In this document: in pieces, positions 60,701 through 64,000 of the stretch
How positions within the stretch are numbered: the stretch's first letter is position 1
How the letters are laid out: each line of letters starts with the position of its first letter
Assembly: GCF_017488845.2 (NCBI RefSeq)
Contig: NZ_CP083373.1
Span: 248,001 to 312,000, forward strand
Direction: 5' to 3'
DNA: 64,000 nt
Origin: Ensifer canadensis
GTDB lineage: Bacteria > Pseudomonadota > Alphaproteobacteria > Rhizobiales > Rhizobiaceae
Translations under genes and position numbers: made by a program
The notes under the pieces: model-generated
Told to the model about the DNA's origin: nothing
Seen by the model: the letters and a program-made list of their open reading frames with translations, nothing else
Database searches by the model: none

Positions 60701-62495
60701 AATCTTAGTCGCTCCCTTGCCGAGCGAACTTATCAAGGGAGAGAGCGGGAACGCGATCTGGAACCCTGAACAGTACGGCTTCATCAAGGAAGGGGCCGAA
60801 GCGCCGGCGACCGTCAATCCTAGCCTTTGGCGGCAGTCGCAGCTCATCAACATGAGCGGCCTGTTTGAAGTAACCGACGGGATCTATCAGGTCCGCAACC
60901 TCGATCTTTCCAATATGACGATCATTGAAGGCACCGAGGGCATCACCATTGTCGACCCGCTCGTCTCTGCCGAGACGGCAAAGGTTGCCATCGACCTCTA
61001 CTTCAAGAACCGGGGCACCAAGCCTGTGAAGGCCGTCATCTACACGCACAGCCATGTCGACCACTACGGCGGCGTGCGCGGCGTGGTTTCAGAAGACGAC
61101 GTCACCTCCGGCAAAGTTAAAATCTACGCTCCGGAAGGCTTCCTGGAAGCCGCTGTGGCGGAGAACGTGATGGCTGGTACGGCCATGAGCCGCCGGGCAA
61201 GCTACATGTACGGCAACCTGCTTGCGCCCGACCCGAAAGGCCAGGTCGGTGCTGGACTTGGCACCACGACATCGGCCGGAACGGTGACGCTCATTCCTCC
61301 GACCAACATCATCACCAAGACCGGTCAGAAAGAAACAATCGACGGCCTCACCTACGAATTCCTGATGGCCCCTGGCTCCGAAGCGCCTTCGGAAATGCTG
61401 TGGTACATCGAGGAGAAAAAGGCGATCTCGGCCGCCGAAGACGCGACCCACACGCTCCACAATACCTACTCGCTTCGTGGCGCCAAAATCCGCGAGCCTC
61501 TACCGTGGTCCAAGTATCTGAACGAGGCGCTCGTCATGTGGGGCGACAAGGCGGAGGTGATGTTTGCCCAACACCATTGGCCGACGTGGACCAACGAGAA
61601 GGTCGTGAACCTGCTTGAAAAGCAGCGCGATCTCTATCGCTACATCAATGACGAAACACTGCGCATGGTGAACCATGGGATGACTATGCGGGAAATCGCC
61701 GAGACGTTCAAACTGCCGCCTAGCCTAGATAATTTCTGGGCAAACCGCGGCTATTACGGCTCGATCTATCACGATGTCGCTGCCACATACGTGCTTTATC
61801 TCGGCTGGTTCGACGGCAATCCGTCGACGCTGCACGAACTTCCGCCGGTCGAAGCGAGCAAGAAATACGTCGAGTTCATGGGCGGTTCGGACGCCGTTCT
61901 GGACAAGGCGAAGAAGTCGTTCGAGGCGGGGGACTACCGCTGGGTTGCCCAGGTCGCAAACCATGTCGTCTTTGCCGATCCGAACAACCAGCCCGCCAAG
62001 GACCTCGTCGCCGATGCGCTGGAACAGCTCGGCTATCAGGCGGAGTCCGGACCCTGGCGCAACTTCTACCTGACGGGTGCAAAAGAGCTGCGCGAGGGTG
62101 TTAAAAAACTTCCGACGCCGAATACAGCGAGCCCGGACACCGTGCGTGCGATGTCGCTGGACCTGTTCTTCGACTATCTCGGCGTACGGCTCAATGCTGA
62201 AAAGGCCGGCGACGCTCACATCGTCCTCAATTTCGACTTTGGTGCCGATGGCAAGTATCTCGTCGAACTTGAGAACGGTGTCCTGAACAACACGAAAGAC
62301 AAGCAGGCCGACGAGGCCGATGCCACCATCACCCTGACGCGAGCCGATCTAAACAGCATTGCGCTTGGGGAGACAAAACTCGACCAGGCCGTTTCCGACG
62401 GTAAGGTCAAGGTCGCCGGCGACAACGCCAAACTCGGCCAGCTCGTTTCCATGCTCGACAGTTTCGACTTCTGGTTCAACATAGTGACGCCGTGA
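60701..62495 (+). pseudogene. 3' part of the alkyl sulfatase gene (metallo-beta-lactamase and SCP2-like domains)
   Basis: The main part of an alkylsulfatase of the SdsA1 type. The metallo-beta-lactamase core has THSHVDHYGGVRG (zinc ligands), followed by PGSEAPSEMLWY, SAAEDATHTLHN and the dimerisation region. The C-terminal SCP2-like domain runs from about 61,980 (QPAKDLVADALEQLGYQAESG). It lacks its own start and signal peptide because IS110 separates it from the 5' part. If intact it would hydrolyse alkyl sulfates such as SDS in the periplasm. A start inside this segment cannot be ruled out but would give no export signal. Confidence 0.85.
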
Positions 62496-62663
62496 CATCA
62501 CATGCTTCCCCTGCCGTCTGAAGGGGCGGCAGGAGGTCGCGCTTGTTAAGTGGGAGACCTGCTTGAGAGAACGCACGCGAGTTCGGGAGGCTTGCTTCGG
62601 TTTAATCGAGCAGGCTCCCCGTTCGAAAAACGCATCGATGTTTCACGCTTGGTAAAGTCACGA

Positions 62664-64000
62664 CTATTCGTCAGCAAAAGCCGACGCGATCTCCTTTTTA
62701 ACCTTCTTAGCCGCCCGTTTTTTTACGGGCGCTCTCTCGAATATGGTCAATATCCTTTCGAGGGATTTATCTGCTTCGGCCTTTCGCACCGCACTCTTTT
62801 TCATCGCTGATTTAAAGTCCGGTTCGCATCCCACTGAATTGACGCTGCGAGGTTCGTCGGCGTGCTTTGACGTATGAGAAGCATCTGGTAACTGGAAAAT
62901 TTGCTCGGGTATCGATCTGCTCGACGGCACCATTATCACCGCTAAGCTTTTGGCCGCAAACTTCCCTCCAGGTGTTGTATCAGGGGGAGGTGGACTATCA
63001 GAACGCATGATATCTTCATGATGCCCAGTCGTGAAACTGGTTGCATCATTGGTGATGTGCTGGTTTTTCGGCCGGGGTATCTTCAACCACGCGCGTTTCA
63101 TCAGTTGGTTGTCGGCATAGTAGAAATTCCGAACCCCAAAAATTGGTTGCTGATTTCGAAGCTTGATGATGCACCGCGTCTCGTTCAGTGAGCCCAGTTC
63201 GTCAGGGCGCATTAGGGGCCGCATCGTGGTCTTATGAGACATGGTCGCGCCCTTGCGATCGAACAGGGTCAAGCCCGTGGAAACGGCCTTGTCGACCGTC
63301 ACTTCCTTCCGCTCGCCCAGCAGCTGCGAAATATACCGCTGATCCTCGGGATCCTGCGCTCCAAGGAAGATTTGAGCGCGAGCGGAGTTGACGAGCGTCT
63401 GACGGCCTTCGCGCGTATAGACGTTATCGATCGACCGGAGCGATTGGACAAAGAACCAGCAGGGAATGCCGTAGCCGCCGAGGACGGTCGCGACGGTGAG
63501 CGCGTTCTCCAGCTTGCCGAGGTTCTGGAATTCATCAAGCAGGACGAGCACGCGTCGCTCGTCACGCGCCATCATGTTTCGCGACATGTAATCCATGAAC
63601 TGGACCATCAATACATTGAAGATCGGGCCGATCAAGCCGATCTGCTGGATGCGGAAATCCAGATAAAGGCTCATATTCTGCCGGCGCATGGTGCGGATGT
63701 CGAACGTCGATCGCGCCGTCGCCCGCAGGATCCGATTGTTCTTGAACGGCCGCACCGCTGCGGCGAGCGAGCCATAGACACCATCGAATTGCTTGCTGGC
63801 CATGACGGCGAAGCGAGCGAGGGTGGTGTATGTAAAGGGACTAATCCATTCGGCGCGAAGCTTAGAATTGGCGACTTCCTCCAACCACTCACGAAGCGGC
63901 TTGTTGCCGCCTTCGATCACATTGAGGACCGTTCCAAGGTTCTTATCCTTGTCGGAGACATCCGGATTTTCCAGTACCCATGACGTAACGCCGGCAAAGA
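62664..64000 (-). CDS. Type IV coupling protein, VirD4/TraG/TraD family (partial)
   Basis: The C-terminal 445 or so residues of a T4SS coupling ATPase. The frame is open through the right edge, and the window lacks the Walker A domain and N-terminal membrane helices. Visible are the Walker B segment RRVLVLLDEFQNLGKLE, the arginine/sensor-like CWFFVQSLRSIDNVY, SARAQIFLGAQDPEDQRYIS and RNQQPIFGVRNFYY. The last 120 residues are a basic, low-complexity tail (PVKKRAAKKVKKE). It brings the relaxosome to the mating channel, so the replicon is probably conjugative or mobilisable. Other tra genes should lie to the right. Confidence 0.88.
   Translation of the reverse strand, partial: FAGVTSWVLENPDVSDKDKNLGTVLNVIEGGNKPLREWLEEVANSKLRAEWISPFTYTTLARFAVMASKQFDGVYGSLAAAVRPFKNNRILRATARSTFDIRTMRRQNMSLYLDFRIQQIGLIGPIFNVLMVQFMDYMSRNMMARDERRVLVLLDEFQNLGKLENALTVATVLGGYGIPCWFFVQSLRSIDNVYTREGRQTLVNSARAQIFLGAQDPEDQRYISQLLGERKEVTVDKAVSTGLTLFDRKGATMSHKTTMRPLMRPDELGSLNETRCIIKLRNQQPIFGVRNFYYADNQLMKRAWLKIPRPKNQHITNDATSFTTGHHEDIMRSDSPPPPDTTPGGKFAAKSLAVIMVPSSRSIPEQIFQLPDASHTSKHADEPRSVNSVGCEPDFKSAMKKSAVRKAEADKSLERILTIFERAPVKKRAAKKVKKEIASAFADE

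Overview
The window looks like accessory DNA from a large plasmid or genomic island of a rhizobium-type alphaproteobacterium (Rhizobiaceae or a close relative). This rests on the imuA-imuB-dnaE2 cassette with an alphaproteobacterial LexA box (GAAC-N7-GAAC), EcfG-like promoters, a KaiC-like/histidine kinase pair, an anti-Shine-Dalgarno small RNA of the kind known from Rhizobiales, a VirD4/TraG coupling protein running off the right edge, many toxin-antitoxin modules and IS91 and IS110 elements. I saw no tRNA, rRNA, CRISPR array or plasmid replication gene.

Layout. 1-8.6 kb: agmatinase remnant, a stress-protein pair behind an EcfG-like promoter, a TetR-quinone reductase unit with two matching operators, a KaiC-like ATPase with a hybrid kinase, and a methyltransferase. 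8.57-11.2 kb: first copy of an IS91-family element carrying a transposase and a tyrosine recombinase. 11.3-13.6 kb: an unusual trypsin-like protease fused to an S1/P1-nuclease-like domain. 14-24.5 kb: a membrane adenylate cyclase, then a LysR-controlled redox block (Fe-S subunit, molybdopterin subunit, cytochrome c, MFS pump, cyclophilin-like protein, alcohol dehydrogenase, XdhC-type chaperone). 24.5-30.2 kb: a decayed LysR gene, an Fsr-type pump, an AbiE-like toxin-antitoxin pair and a small RNA with four anti-SD hairpins. 30.2-37.8 kb: DNA repair and SOS mutagenesis (YedK/HMCES, ATP-dependent ligase, imuA, imuB broken by an in-frame TAG, dnaE2). 37.9-54.3 kb: Fic, HipBA, Ohr/epoxide hydrolase/regulator, FitAB, BKACE, ParDE and a second Fic, mixed with gene remnants. 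54.58-57.2 kb: second IS91 copy, same orientation, offset exactly 46,009 bp. 57.2-64 kb: P-loop kinase-like protein, acetyltransferase, an alkylsulfatase gene split by an IS110 element, and the conjugation coupling protein.

Three regulatory circuits can be read directly: paired 22-bp palindromes around tetR/qor; a 31-bp element shared by the promoters of the molybdenum-enzyme operon and the MFS operon; and a 19-bp sequence in inverted copies between the divergent ohr and epoxide hydrolase genes, each containing two GTTAG half-sites 10 bp apart, near a gene for an OmpR-type winged-helix regulator. A dispersed repeat with the core TCGCATAATGTATC occurs six times, always in the same orientation, near decayed genes and toxin-antitoxin loci.

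The best candidates for new biology are the protease-nuclease fusion, the dispersed core repeat, the small RNA with its upstream 25-bp palindrome, and the IS91-bracketed 46-kb segment. All functional statements are inferences from reading the sequence; no database search was possible.
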